Shown piece by piece: positions 18,160 to 26,392 of a stretch of DNA of 64,000 nucleotides. Below the pieces are notes generated by a model that saw only the letters and a list, made by a program, of their open reading frames with translations, did no database searches and was not told where the DNA came from. The position numbers and the translations under genes were made by a program. The stretch comes from Paenibacillus naphthalenovorans (GTDB lineage: Bacteria > Bacillota > Bacilli > Paenibacillales > NBRC-103111). Position 1 is the stretch's first letter. Every line of letters begins with the position of its first letter. Location: positions 124,001 to 188,000 of the forward strand of contig NZ_FNDY01000005.1 of the NCBI RefSeq assembly GCF_900099895.1. Direction: 5' to 3'.

Positions 18160-18259
18160 TGTGGATAACTTGAACTGTGGATATGTTGACACTGCTGCAG
18201 GAATACATGCGTCATATAAGCAAAATGATTGTTGATGATGTGGATAAGATTGTGGATAA
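18160..18259 (-). other. Cluster of four DnaA boxes
   Basis: TGTGGATAA, the complement of the consensus DnaA box TTATCCACA, occurs perfectly at 18160-18168, 18239-18247 and 18251-18259. TGTGGATAT (one mismatch) is at 18176-18184. All four have the same orientation within 100 bp. No dnaA, dnaN or other origin gene is nearby, so this is more likely a DnaA-titration or DnaA-responsive control site than an origin. Confidence 0.7.
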
Positions 18260-18301
18260 TATGCCGCTCTCCCCTCGAAACCGCACCGGCAGCTTCGGGC
18301 G

Positions 18302-18320
18302 ATTACTTAAAATAAGTGAT
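18302..18320. promoter_or_regulatory. Inverted repeat before the nitroreductase pseudogene
   Basis: ATTACTTA-AAA-TAAGTGAT, an 8-bp inverted repeat with one mismatch, 53 bp before the nitroreductase start. It resembles operators of MarR/DUF24-type redox repressors that often control nitroreductases; that link is inferred. Confidence 0.4.
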
Positions 18321-18372
18321 ATGTGGTATGATGAAGAGATCATGGAAAAATACGGGAAAGGGAGTATGACCC

Positions 18373-19057
18373 TTGAACCAGACAGCGATCAAAAAACAGG
18401 AAATACTGGACGCCTTCTATTTCAGACATGCTACCAAACAGTTCGACCCGACGAAAAAAATTTCCGACGAGGATTTCCGGTTTATTCTCGAAACGGTTTA
18501 TTCTCGAAACCCGAAGATTGTCTCCAAGCTCCGTCGGCTTTGAGCCCTGGAAGTTCCTGATCGTCCAGAACGATGGATTGAGAGAAAAGCTGAAAAAGGT
18601 ATCCTGGGGAACACAAGGACAGCTTCCGACAGCCAGTCATTTTGTGATTATTCTGGCCCGGAGAAACGTAAGATACGATTCCGACTATGTGCTCAACCTG
18701 TACAAAAATGTAAAACAGATGCCCCCGGAAGAACGCATCCCTACCGTATATCGAAAATTCCAGGAATCCGATCTACATTTGCTGGACAATGAGCGTACCT
18801 TGTTCGATTGGGCCTGCAAGCAAACGGATATCGCCCTTGGCAATATGATGACCGCTGCGGCTCCGATCGGAATTGATTCCTGCCCCATCGAAGGATTCGA
18901 TTTTGACGAGGTACACAAGATTCTTGACGAGGAGGGACTGTTGGAAAACGGGAATCTGGACATTTAGGTCATGGTAGCATTCGGATACCGGGCCCAAGAC
19001 CCGCATCGTCCAAAAACGAGACAAAACCTGGAGGATATTGTGCAGTGGATTGAATAA
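18373..19057 (+). pseudogene. Nitroreductase family protein, inactivated by a 16-bp duplication and a nonsense codon
   Basis: Start TTG 18373 ([15 protein letters not shown]) behind AAAGGGAG. The frame runs to a perfect 16-bp tandem duplication (GGTTTATTCTCGAAAC at 18479-18494 and 18495-18510), which shifts it to an early TGA. Removing one copy restores [17 protein letters not shown] and the rest of an FMN-dependent nitroreductase. Further on, an in-frame TAG (18965-18967) interrupts LDI-VMVAFGYR, where relatives usually have a Ser; the frame then continues to QWIE and TAA 19057. A repaired protein would have 222 residues, normal for the family. Two independent lesions argue for a real pseudogene rather than one sequencing error. 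Confidence 0.85.
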
Positions 19058-19072
19058 GCATCGCGACAAGCG

Positions 19073-19116
19073 AAGCGCCTTCCGATCGTACATGACGATG
19101 CCGGAAGGCGCTTGTT
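19073..19116 (+). terminator. Terminator after the nitroreductase pseudogene
   Basis: A 12-bp perfect stem, AAGCGCCTTCCG (19073-19084) with CGGAAGGCGCTT (19102-19113), 17-nt loop, then GTTTG. It lies between converging genes and may work in both directions. Confidence 0.65.
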
Positions 19117-19168
19117 TGGGTCTGGCTATGCGGGCCCGGTCAGCGTGAGCGTCTCGTCCAAAGCCCTC

Positions 19169-20614
19169 CTAAGCGGTAACCAAGGTTCGGATTCCGCTGC
19201 GTATGATTTCCTCCGCTTCCGGAGCAAGCGGAGCGGGCAGGCCAAAATAATAAATATAATCGACCGCTTCATACCCCCCCTCGGCCAGCTGGCCGGCTGT
19301 AGGGATATACCCGATCATGCCGTTGGAGTAGCACACGGGGAGCACCCTGCCTCCGAAGCCGATCTTGACGAAGCGGCCGTAGTCTCCAGCCATTTCCGCA
19401 TTGGTCGCAAGCAGCGCGAACCCCTCAGCCAATTCGAGATACGAAAGCTCTAACTCGACGGTGCGCTGCCGGTAGTGATGATTGGAAAGCAGCAGTCTGC
19501 TCCACTGCTCCAGAATATCTTCGTCCGGCGCGAGCTGCTTGATGGGATTCGCATGGGCATCAGGACGATCTGTTCCAACCGCGTCCCCGGCTTTTTCGCC
19601 GGCTTTTCCCCCGCCAAGCTCCAGTTCCTTCTGTGACGGTTCCAGGCGGGCCCACTTCCTGAGCTCATCCGGAGAAGGTGGTTCTTGCAAGGGGAGCTGA
19701 ACGCGCACCGTTCGTGAATGCAGCATCCGCGGCGCAAGCGGCTTCATCGGCCTTGTCAAAACGGCCAACACCTCGCTAGCCAGTGCCTGCCCGATGCTGC
19801 GCACATCCTCATCGCCGCCGCGATAAAATTCGCCGTCCCGTACAAGGGCCGGCCGAACGTCGGCGCAGCAGCCCTGCACATACGCCGAGACCGCTCCACA
19901 ACCGAGCTGCTCTTCAATCAGCCCCATGGCCAGCCCCGGAAATTCGGACGATACCGTATTGTCACCCGATGTGGTAGGATGACAGGCATAATGAACCAGA
20001 AGGGCCTTGGTTTTGCCGTTGGATAACGCATAACGAATAACGGTTACTTCAGGATCTGCAGGCCCTTCCGGGTTCGGCGCCATCCGTATACTCCCGTCTA
20101 CCCTTTTCCGGCGGTAAATGCCAAGACGGCAGCTCCCGATTCCCCGCTCCGCCGTCACAGGCTCGAAAGCCCGTGCCGCTTGTTCTGCGCCGTCCAAGAT
20201 ACGTTCTTCCAAAAAAGCGATATATTCTGGGTCCGGGCGGCCAAGCGAAGGCGTGAACAAGCCGCTGGTTTGCGGACCTGAATGATTATGCGTGGCATGC
20301 AGCACGATCTGCGCTTCACTCAGTCCAAAGCGTTCATTCAGCTTGTTCCTCAGGCTGTCTACGCGTTCCGCCCCCCACCACAGCAAATCGGCTGATATCA
20401 CCAGCGCGCTTCCAGTCCCGCCTTGTTGAAAAAACAAGATTCTTGCATACAAAGGACGTTCGACGCGTTCAAAATCTCCTTGTCTATGCGCAAAGCCCGC
20501 AAGCGGCAGCGGGCTTTGCGGGGTGATGTCGACCTTGGAGCAGCCAAGCTGAAGATCATAAGATGGCGCCAACCCGTCCGGTTTCTCGGAGAAAACCGCG
20601 TTATGGTTTGTCAT
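19169..20614 (-). CDS. Neutral/alkaline ceramidase N-terminal-like hydrolase
   Basis: About 481 residues with the N-terminal domain of neutral/alkaline ceramidases: LQLGCSKVDITPQSPLPLAGF at the start, VLHATHNHSGPQTSG (zinc-type HxHSG), YACHPTTSGDN, and VQGCCADVRPA. No signal peptide is seen, so it is probably cytoplasmic, unlike true ceramidases. ATG 20614 is preferred because GAGGGGGGAAGAG precedes it. As the last gene of an amino-sugar operon it may cleave an N-acyl or other amide/ester bond of the imported compound. The true substrate is unknown. Confidence 0.75.
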   Translation of the reverse strand: MTNHNAVFSEKPDGLAPSYDLQLGCSKVDITPQSPLPLAGFAHRQGDFERVERPLYARILFFQQGGTGSALVISADLLWWGAERVDSLRNKLNERFGLSEAQIVLHATHNHSGPQTSGLFTPSLGRPDPEYIAFLEERILDGAEQAARAFEPVTAERGIGSCRLGIYRRKRVDGSIRMAPNPEGPADPEVTVIRYALSNGKTKALLVHYACHPTTSGDNTVSSEFPGLAMGLIEEQLGCGAVSAYVQGCCADVRPALVRDGEFYRGGDEDVRSIGQALASEVLAVLTRPMKPLAPRMLHSRTVRVQLPLQEPPSPDELRKWARLEPSQKELELGGGKAGEKAGDAVGTDRPDAHANPIKQLAPDEDILEQWSRLLLSNHHYRQRTVELELSYLELAEGFALLATNAEMAGDYGRFVKIGFGGRVLPVCYSNGMIGYIPTAGQLAEGGYEAVDYIYYFGLPAPLAPEAEEIIRSGIRTLVTA

Positions 20615-20642
20615 GGTCTCTTCCCCCTCAACTGCAAACCCT

Positions 20643-21890
20643 TTATTCCGAAGCAAGCAGCTCAATGATCAACAATACGTTTCGCAAAATATGATAGGGA
20701 TCTTTGACCGGAAGGGCCACGGTCTTCTGTACCGGCTGACCGCTCCGATCCCGGATTTGAATCCATTCGCCGACCGCTTGATCCGGATGGGGGAACGTAC
20801 GAAACACATAATCGTGCATCTGCTCATACTTCGCATATAGATCGATTCTGCCCGTCAGTCGATAGCCGAGAAGCAAAGCATACAGCGCCTCGGAGTGGGG
20901 CCACCATATTTTCATGTCCCACGTGTCGCTTACCAATGCCTCATAGCGCCCGCCGCTTCTGCGGCCGCGTACCTCCCCTCCCTCGCGGTCGACGTAACGA
21001 AACAGTCCTCCGTGTTGCGGATCCCAGCCCAAATCGAACGCCCGTTCGACCACTGCAGCCGCTTGCTCCACCCGCTGCCTGCTGCCGGCCTTCACCGCTT
21101 CCGTCATCACAAACCACATGCACTCCAGCGAATGTCCCGGCGTCACATGCCTGCTGAGCAGCGTATCCGCTTCGTTCCGATCGGCCGGAAGCATTTCACG
21201 GATGATGCCGCCGTCGAGATCATAAAACCGGTCCATGATCGTATCCACGAAGGAAATCGCCTCGTTCCGCACGGCCTGTACCTCCGGATGCGAGAACGCA
21301 TCTAGCGCATCGGCAAGCTCCTGGGAGACATTGAGCAGAATCATCGGAACGGAATGGGCTTCATACCCTTCGGGCACCGGGTACGGCTCGCTTCGCAAAT
21401 CCCCCCCCGCTACCCGCTCCATGATCCGCCGGTACAAACGCAAGCTGTCCTGAAGCGCCGCCGAATCTCCGGCCGCTTGGGCAAATTTGGCGAAGCCGAG
21501 TACGACAAAGCAATCCGCATAAAAGCTGATATCGTACCCCAACCCCGGAATCGCTTCCTTTTTCCCGCCGTCTGCCGTCAGCACATAAGCACAGTTCCCA
21601 TTATCCAGGAATACATGATCGCGCAGAAAATCCATCGTTTTGCGGGCGTTCCGCAAGCAAAAGTCCGCATCTCCCGAGAGGAGATTTTTTTGGATCATGG
21701 ACGCCATATGGGCAAGAATCCAAATCATCCGCCCCTGGGACCACGTATACTTGTCGGTACTGACAAGCTCCGTACCTTCATTATTGAAGCAAGTGTAAAT
21801 TCCGCCGCGCTCAAGGTCGATAGCTCGAAACCAAAAGGGCAATAGAACCTTCTCCGCATGCTCCCGGTAAAACGACAATAAATGATTCAT
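20643..21890 (-). CDS. AGE family (N-acylglucosamine 2-epimerase/cellobiose epimerase-like) protein
   Basis: 415 residues with the (alpha/alpha)6-barrel pattern of the AGE family: LLPFWFRAIDLERGGIYTCFNNEG near the N-terminus, the YTWSQGRMIWILAHM segment, GHSLECMW with its catalytic-type His, and WDMKIWWPHSEALYALLLGY. Members invert C2 of N-acylglucosamine, glucose units or mannose. Between the permease genes and the ceramidase-like gene in the same operon, it likely isomerises the imported sugar. Confidence 0.87.
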   Translation of the reverse strand: MNHLLSFYREHAEKVLLPFWFRAIDLERGGIYTCFNNEGTELVSTDKYTWSQGRMIWILAHMASMIQKNLLSGDADFCLRNARKTMDFLRDHVFLDNGNCAYVLTADGGKKEAIPGLGYDISFYADCFVVLGFAKFAQAAGDSAALQDSLRLYRRIMERVAGGDLRSEPYPVPEGYEAHSVPMILLNVSQELADALDAFSHPEVQAVRNEAISFVDTIMDRFYDLDGGIIREMLPADRNEADTLLSRHVTPGHSLECMWFVMTEAVKAGSRQRVEQAAAVVERAFDLGWDPQHGGLFRYVDREGGEVRGRRSGGRYEALVSDTWDMKIWWPHSEALYALLLGYRLTGRIDLYAKYEQMHDYVFRTFPHPDQAVGEWIQIRDRSGQPVQKTVALPVKDPYHILRNVLLIIELLASE

Positions 21891-21927
21891 GGCCCACCCC
21901 GATCAACTCTGGAATATGCTGCAGTAT

Positions 21928-22755
21928 TTACTTGCTGCCTGTCATACTGATGCTTTGAATAATGTGACGACGGAGGAAGATAAACACAATCAATATCGGA
22001 ATCACCGAAATCACCGATCCGGCGGACATTACCGTCATATCGATCGAGAAGGACGACTGGAACATCGCCAGACCCAGCTCCATCGTAAACAAAGACTTGT
22101 CGCCGATGACAAGAAGCGGCCAAACAAAAGCGTTCCACGCCTCGATAAACGCGAAAATCCCCAAGGCGCTCATCGGCGCCACCAGCAGTGGGACGACCAA
22201 TTGAAAAAAGATGCGCCACTCCGACGCTCCGTCCACCCGGGCCGACTCCAGAATTTCATCCGGAATTTGCTGAATGACGTTCTGACGCATAAAGAAGATA
22301 CCGAAGCTCATGACCAAATACGGCAGGACCAATCCGCTGAATTTATTCAGCAAATCCAGACTTTGCATCTGCAAGTAAAGCGGAATCATGTAGATTTCAA
22401 AAGGGACGATCGCTGTTGCAAGCAATAATGAAAAAATAAAAGCCAGACCATAATACCGGAATTTGGCGAAAATGTACCCGGCAATCACAGAGGTGAACAC
22501 AATGGCAAGCGCCGAGAATACCGCCATTCTAAGGCTGTTAAAAAAGTAAAGGTGAAAGGGCGCCGTTTCAAACACCGCAACAAAGTTGTCGAAATTAAAC
22601 TGCTGCGGAATAAATGACGGAGGATAGATATTCAGCTCCGGAGGCGTTTTAAACGCCGTCGATACCATCCACAGGAAAGGGATGACCATCAGGATCGCTC
22701 CCAGAGTCAATAGGAGCATCCGCAAGGCCGTCATGATCTGATTTCTCCGTTTCAT
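21928..22755 (-). CDS. Carbohydrate ABC transporter permease (MalG type)
   Basis: 275 residues, six membrane segments, with the CUT1-type EAA loop ESARVDGASEWRIFFQLVVPLLVAPMSALGIF. It begins MKRRNQIMTALRMLLLTLGAILMVIPFLWMVSTAF, a typical MalG start. It overlaps the partner permease by 4 bp. No ATPase is encoded in this locus, so a shared ATPase such as MsmX is expected elsewhere. Confidence 0.92.
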   Translation of the reverse strand: MKRRNQIMTALRMLLLTLGAILMVIPFLWMVSTAFKTPPELNIYPPSFIPQQFNFDNFVAVFETAPFHLYFFNSLRMAVFSALAIVFTSVIAGYIFAKFRYYGLAFIFSLLLATAIVPFEIYMIPLYLQMQSLDLLNKFSGLVLPYLVMSFGIFFMRQNVIQQIPDEILESARVDGASEWRIFFQLVVPLLVAPMSALGIFAFIEAWNAFVWPLLVIGDKSLFTMELGLAMFQSSFSIDMTVMSAGSVISVIPILIVFIFLRRHIIQSISMTGSK

Positions 22756-23675
22756 CGGTTCAACCCCTTTCCAGACGTGGTATTATCCTTAGCCAACCAA
22801 AGCTGTACCATCGTCAGCGCAAGCACGATCAGGAAAAGCACAACGGCTTCGGCCGAGGCGTACCCCATCTTGTAATAACGGAATCCGTTTTCGATCATGT
22901 CATACACAAGCACACGCACAACATATCCCGGGGAACCCTGAATGTCGGAAGCCAGAATATAGATTTGGCTGAACACATTGTAGCCGTGAATCAGCGTGAT
23001 GATCGACACGAATACCGTGATCGGTTTGAGCATCGGAAGAGTAATGTACCGGAATGCTTTGGCTCCCGTCGCCCCGTCAATGGCAGCGGCTTCGTAAAAT
23101 TCCTTCGATATCCCCGTCATACCCACAAGAAAAATGATCATATTATATCCCACCGTTTTCCATACGGTCAGCATAATCACCGATACGATCGCGAGTACCG
23201 GGTCAAACAGCCAAGCCTTCGGCGCCACCCCAAAAAAGGATAAAAAATAGTTGAACAAACCGTGCTGCGAATCAAGGATCCACTTCCAGGTTACGGCCAC
23301 CGGTACCATCGGCGTAATGACAGGCAGAAAATAAAGCGCCTCGTACCATGCTTTAAAGCGGATGCCTTTATGAAGCATAGAGGCGATGATTAGCGCGGTA
23401 GGCACGCTAAAGATGAGAATGCCAAAGGCAATGATCGACGTATTTTGGATAGCAATAATAAAAGGTTCACTTTGAAACAGCGTGATAAAGTTCTCCAAAC
23501 CAACAAAAGGCTTTTTGACCGATATCAGGTCCCATTCAAACAAGCTGATGTACATCGTTTTGGCGATCGGTATGAATCTAAGATACGTATACAGGGCGAT
23601 GATCGGCGCCAATGCCAGAATACAAAACCAGTGACCCGGCTTCAGCCGAAACCTTTTTTTCACAGATGCTTCCAT
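22752..23675 (-). CDS. Carbohydrate ABC transporter permease (MalF type)
   Basis: 307 residues with six membrane segments and the EAA loop EFYEAAAIDGATGAKAFRYITLPMLKPI typical of CUT1 sugar permeases. It is translationally coupled to the MalG-type partner. It forms the membrane pore fed by the binding protein encoded first in the operon. Confidence 0.92.
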   Translation of the reverse strand: MEASVKKRFRLKPGHWFCILALAPIIALYTYLRFIPIAKTMYISLFEWDLISVKKPFVGLENFITLFQSEPFIIAIQNTSIIAFGILIFSVPTALIIASMLHKGIRFKAWYEALYFLPVITPMVPVAVTWKWILDSQHGLFNYFLSFFGVAPKAWLFDPVLAIVSVIMLTVWKTVGYNMIIFLVGMTGISKEFYEAAAIDGATGAKAFRYITLPMLKPITVFVSIITLIHGYNVFSQIYILASDIQGSPGYVVRVLVYDMIENGFRYYKMGYASAEAVVLFLIVLALTMVQLWLAKDNTTSGKGLNR

Positions 23676-23718
23676 TTCCCTAGCCCCTCCTTCCCTTTCC
23701 GTTCACCATCGATTCGGC

Positions 23719-24474
23719 CTACAATAACGAAGCGCTGTCTTCGTCCAAATAAATGCGGCAGGATTCGGCCCTGCGCAGCACCGAAGCGGGACACTGCACA
23801 TCGATTGGACCATACAACGTCTCATGCACGGCCCTGCTCTTCCTGTCGCCCGGCACGGTACAAAAGATAGCGGACGCCGATAAAATCGTCGGAATGGTTA
23901 ACGTAATGGCTTGAACAGGAACATGGTCCAATGCGTCAAAGCATCCATCGTTTACCTGCTGCTGCCTGCTGGATTCATCCAGCTGGACGGCTTTCACTTT
24001 CAAGGGGTCCTGAAAATCCGCTACATGGGGATCATTGAATGCGATATGGCCATTCTCTCCGATTCCAATGCAGGCAATATCGATGGAATGGGAAGCCAGC
24101 AATTCCGAATATCTTTTACATTCTTCCTGCGGATCGTTCAAGCCGTTAATGGCATGAAATTGCTTGGGATGGCGATGATTGAACAGCCTCTCCCTGAGAT
24201 ATAAGGAGAAGCTTTGCGGCGCATCGGCTGGTAACCCGACGTATTCATCCAGATGGAAGCAGATGACCCGGTCCCAGAAGATGCCCTCCTCGTCTCGAAG
24301 CGCATCAAGAAATTCATTTTGGGACGGAGCCGAAGCAAACACCATGGAAATGACCTCTTTTTGCCCAAGAAGTTCTTTCATTTTGCCCGCAACATCGAGC
24401 GCTACAGCCTTACCCATCGCTTCGCGCGTCGTATGACGCAATACTGTCAGTTGATGAATTGTTGTGGACTCCAT
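23719..24474 (-). CDS. nagB: Glucosamine-6-phosphate deaminase (NagB family)
   Basis: 251 residues converting glucosamine 6-phosphate to fructose 6-phosphate and ammonia. Key motifs are FHLDEYVG (catalytic Asp76/Glu77), the ring-opening His143 in GIGENGHIAFNDP, and the C-terminal TVPGDRKSRAVHETLYG. Length and motifs fit short Bacillus-type NagB. It lies 3 bp after the LacI gene inside an operon with an aminotransferase and a dehydrogenase, so it may deaminate the final amino sugar phosphate of that route. Confidence 0.9.
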   Translation of the reverse strand: MESTTIHQLTVLRHTTREAMGKAVALDVAGKMKELLGQKEVISMVFASAPSQNEFLDALRDEEGIFWDRVICFHLDEYVGLPADAPQSFSLYLRERLFNHRHPKQFHAINGLNDPQEECKRYSELLASHSIDIACIGIGENGHIAFNDPHVADFQDPLKVKAVQLDESSRQQQVNDGCFDALDHVPVQAITLTIPTILSASAIFCTVPGDRKSRAVHETLYGPIDVQCPASVLRRAESCRIYLDEDSASLL

Positions 24475-24477
24475 AGA

Positions 24478-25500
24478 TCAACCTTCCGTTTCTTTAAGAT
24501 GATGTAACCGTCTGACCGATGATCGAACGATGAGCTTTTGCTCGAACATGATATGCTGAAACCCTGAAACGCGCCGCCCGAAAATACGGTCGAACAGCGT
24601 CCAGGCCAATGCTTTCCCCGCTTCATAAGTCGGAATCGACACGGTTGTCAGCGGAAACGTAGTCAGTTCGATGTCGTCAAACCCGACGACGGAGACATCC
24701 TCCGGCACCTGGAGTCCGGCCTCCAGCAGCGCTTTAACGGCACCGATGGCAATCACGTCATCAAAGCAGATGATCGCGGAAGGCCGATCCGTCATTTCGG
24801 CGATCCGATGGCCTATGTCCATTCCGTCCGTTATTCCGTTCGCATCATGAAACACAAACCTTTCATCCACCTCAATGCCCTGCCCCTTCATCGTATCCAC
24901 AAATGCGGCATAGCGCATTTTGGCCGCTTTGGAGGTTTTGGGGCCGCGTACAAAACCAATGCGGGTATGCCCCATGGACAACAGGTGCTCCGTCACTTGG
25001 CGTCCGCCGTCATAATCGTCGAATTCATACGTATCGCAGGACAAGCCGGGAATTTTGCCGAGCAGCACAAACGGGACGTTCGTTTTTTTCAATTCAAAAA
25101 AATGGTCGAATGTGACTTCCTCCAGGAGCGGAGCAATGATCAAACCGTCTACCCTTTTGCGGACCATGGCCTGAATGTGATCAATCTCGGCTTGATGATC
25201 CTCGCCGCTGCTGCATAGAAATACGGTGTACCCATGCTCACCGGCAATTTCCTGTACCCCTTTGGTAATGTGGTTGTAAAAAGGGTTTGTGATATCCTTG
25301 ATGATCAATCCAATGGAACCGGTCGATCTTGAAGATAAGCCTCTGGCGATTTCGTTAGGCACATACCCAAGCTGTTCCGCTGCCTTCAGCACCTTCTGGC
25401 GGGTCTTCTCGGAAAAACCGCTTTTTTGGTTCAACACTCCGGAAATCGTGCTTTTCGCGAGGCCCGTAGCTTTGGCAATATCGGCGATCGTCACGTTCAT
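24478..25500 (-). CDS. LacI-family transcriptional regulator of the amino-sugar locus
   Basis: 340 residues: helix-turn-helix NVTIADIAKATGLAKSTISGVLN, hinge GLSSRSTGSIGLII, and an effector domain ending before the C-terminal RSSVRRLHHL. It overlaps the upstream isomerase gene by 4 bp. It is the best candidate for the CCGG-centred operators at 30264, 30573, 31894 and possibly 39216, which flank this operon, nagA and the glycan operon. Confidence 0.9.
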   Translation of the reverse strand: MNVTIADIAKATGLAKSTISGVLNQKSGFSEKTRQKVLKAAEQLGYVPNEIARGLSSRSTGSIGLIIKDITNPFYNHITKGVQEIAGEHGYTVFLCSSGEDHQAEIDHIQAMVRKRVDGLIIAPLLEEVTFDHFFELKKTNVPFVLLGKIPGLSCDTYEFDDYDGGRQVTEHLLSMGHTRIGFVRGPKTSKAAKMRYAAFVDTMKGQGIEVDERFVFHDANGITDGMDIGHRIAEMTDRPSAIICFDDVIAIGAVKALLEAGLQVPEDVSVVGFDDIELTTFPLTTVSIPTYEAGKALAWTLFDRIFGRRVSGFQHIMFEQKLIVRSSVRRLHHLKETEG

Positions 25501-26363
25501 AGCTGCACCTCCCCTTGTGAGAGCGCCCTGCGCAAGCCTGACAGTGTCAACCGGGTTCCTTCCGCAGCCGTCCCGCCCTCGGGAATGTAATGCGTCTCAA
25601 TGGTGTACAGCCCCCGGTAACCATCTCTCTCCAAAGCGGAAATGTGAGCCGCAAACGGAACACGGCCGTCTCCGATCGGCACGCAGCGCGGCGTTCCGTC
25701 GGGCTCTACCCGGGCGTCTTTCAAGTGTACATGACCCAGCACATCTCTAATCTGTTCATATCCGTCAGGGAATGCAGGCTTTCCCCCATAGGCCTCATTC
25801 CCAGGATCCCAAAGCACTTTGACGGCTTCGGATGCCACGCCGCGGACGAAACGCCCTACTTCCTCCGCGTATCCTCCGTTGCAGGAAGGCTCGTTTTCCA
25901 ATAGCAAGGTGACATCCTCCCGCTCCGCGATCGCTGCCGCCGCCTTGAGATGCGCGACGATGTCGGCTTCATACTTCATCGGATCCTGTTCCCGCCAGAA
26001 CGAAAAAATGCGGATTCTTCTCGTCCCGAGTTGTTTGGCAATTTGAATTGCCCTGTGCAATTTATGGTAATGCGCTTCGACCGCTTCCTCCGGCTGACCA
26101 AACGTGTCTCCGGCTGAAACCGGACGCGCCGGGTCTAAAGCGCATTTAAATACAGGTGAGGCTATGGCGGAGACAAACAATCCCCGCTTCTCTACTTCCC
26201 GGCGCAGGTTTGCCAACTCTTCGTCGGATAAATTCATGACATTCCTTCTGTTAACCATGCGAATTTCCACATGCTTTAGCTGATGCTCCACAATCCAATC
26301 CAGAGCTTCCTCCACATGCGGGGATACTTCGTCGGTTAACACGCCCACACGATCCCATATCAT
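25497..26363 (-). CDS. Sugar phosphate isomerase/epimerase (AP endonuclease 2-type TIM barrel)
   Basis: About 288 residues of the xylose isomerase-like TIM barrel family: VGVLTDEVSPHVEEALDWIVEHQLKHVEIR, LLLENEPSCNGG (metal Glu), KVLWDPGNEAYGG, HVHLKDARV (metal His/Asp) and YTIETHYIPEGG (metal Glu). ATG 26363 (MIWDRVG) starts the conserved domain and has AAGGAGAG upstream, if at long spacing. An open frame extends 39 codons further upstream but reads as non-family sequence. Its position beside Gfo/Idh and DegT genes is common in cyclitol and amino-sugar pathways. Confidence 0.83.
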   Translation of the reverse strand: MIWDRVGVLTDEVSPHVEEALDWIVEHQLKHVEIRMVNRRNVMNLSDEELANLRREVEKRGLFVSAIASPVFKCALDPARPVSAGDTFGQPEEAVEAHYHKLHRAIQIAKQLGTRRIRIFSFWREQDPMKYEADIVAHLKAAAAIAEREDVTLLLENEPSCNGGYAEEVGRFVRGVASEAVKVLWDPGNEAYGGKPAFPDGYEQIRDVLGHVHLKDARVEPDGTPRCVPIGDGRVPFAAHISALERDGYRGLYTIETHYIPEGGTAAEGTRLTLSGLRRALSQGEVQL

Positions 26364-26392
26364 TGGGTAGGGTACTCTCCTTCCTGCAGGAA

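Noticed and set aside
18160-18259. Chromosomal replication origin
   Set aside because: DnaA boxes are present, but there is no dnaA, dnaN, rpmH or gyrase gene, and no clear AT-rich unwinding region next to the boxes.
18177-18560. An open frame of 127 codons before and across the nitroreductase
   Set aside because: Its first half is the DnaA-box region and its second half is the nitroreductase in the wrong frame. It has no ribosome site and the real gene explains the DNA.
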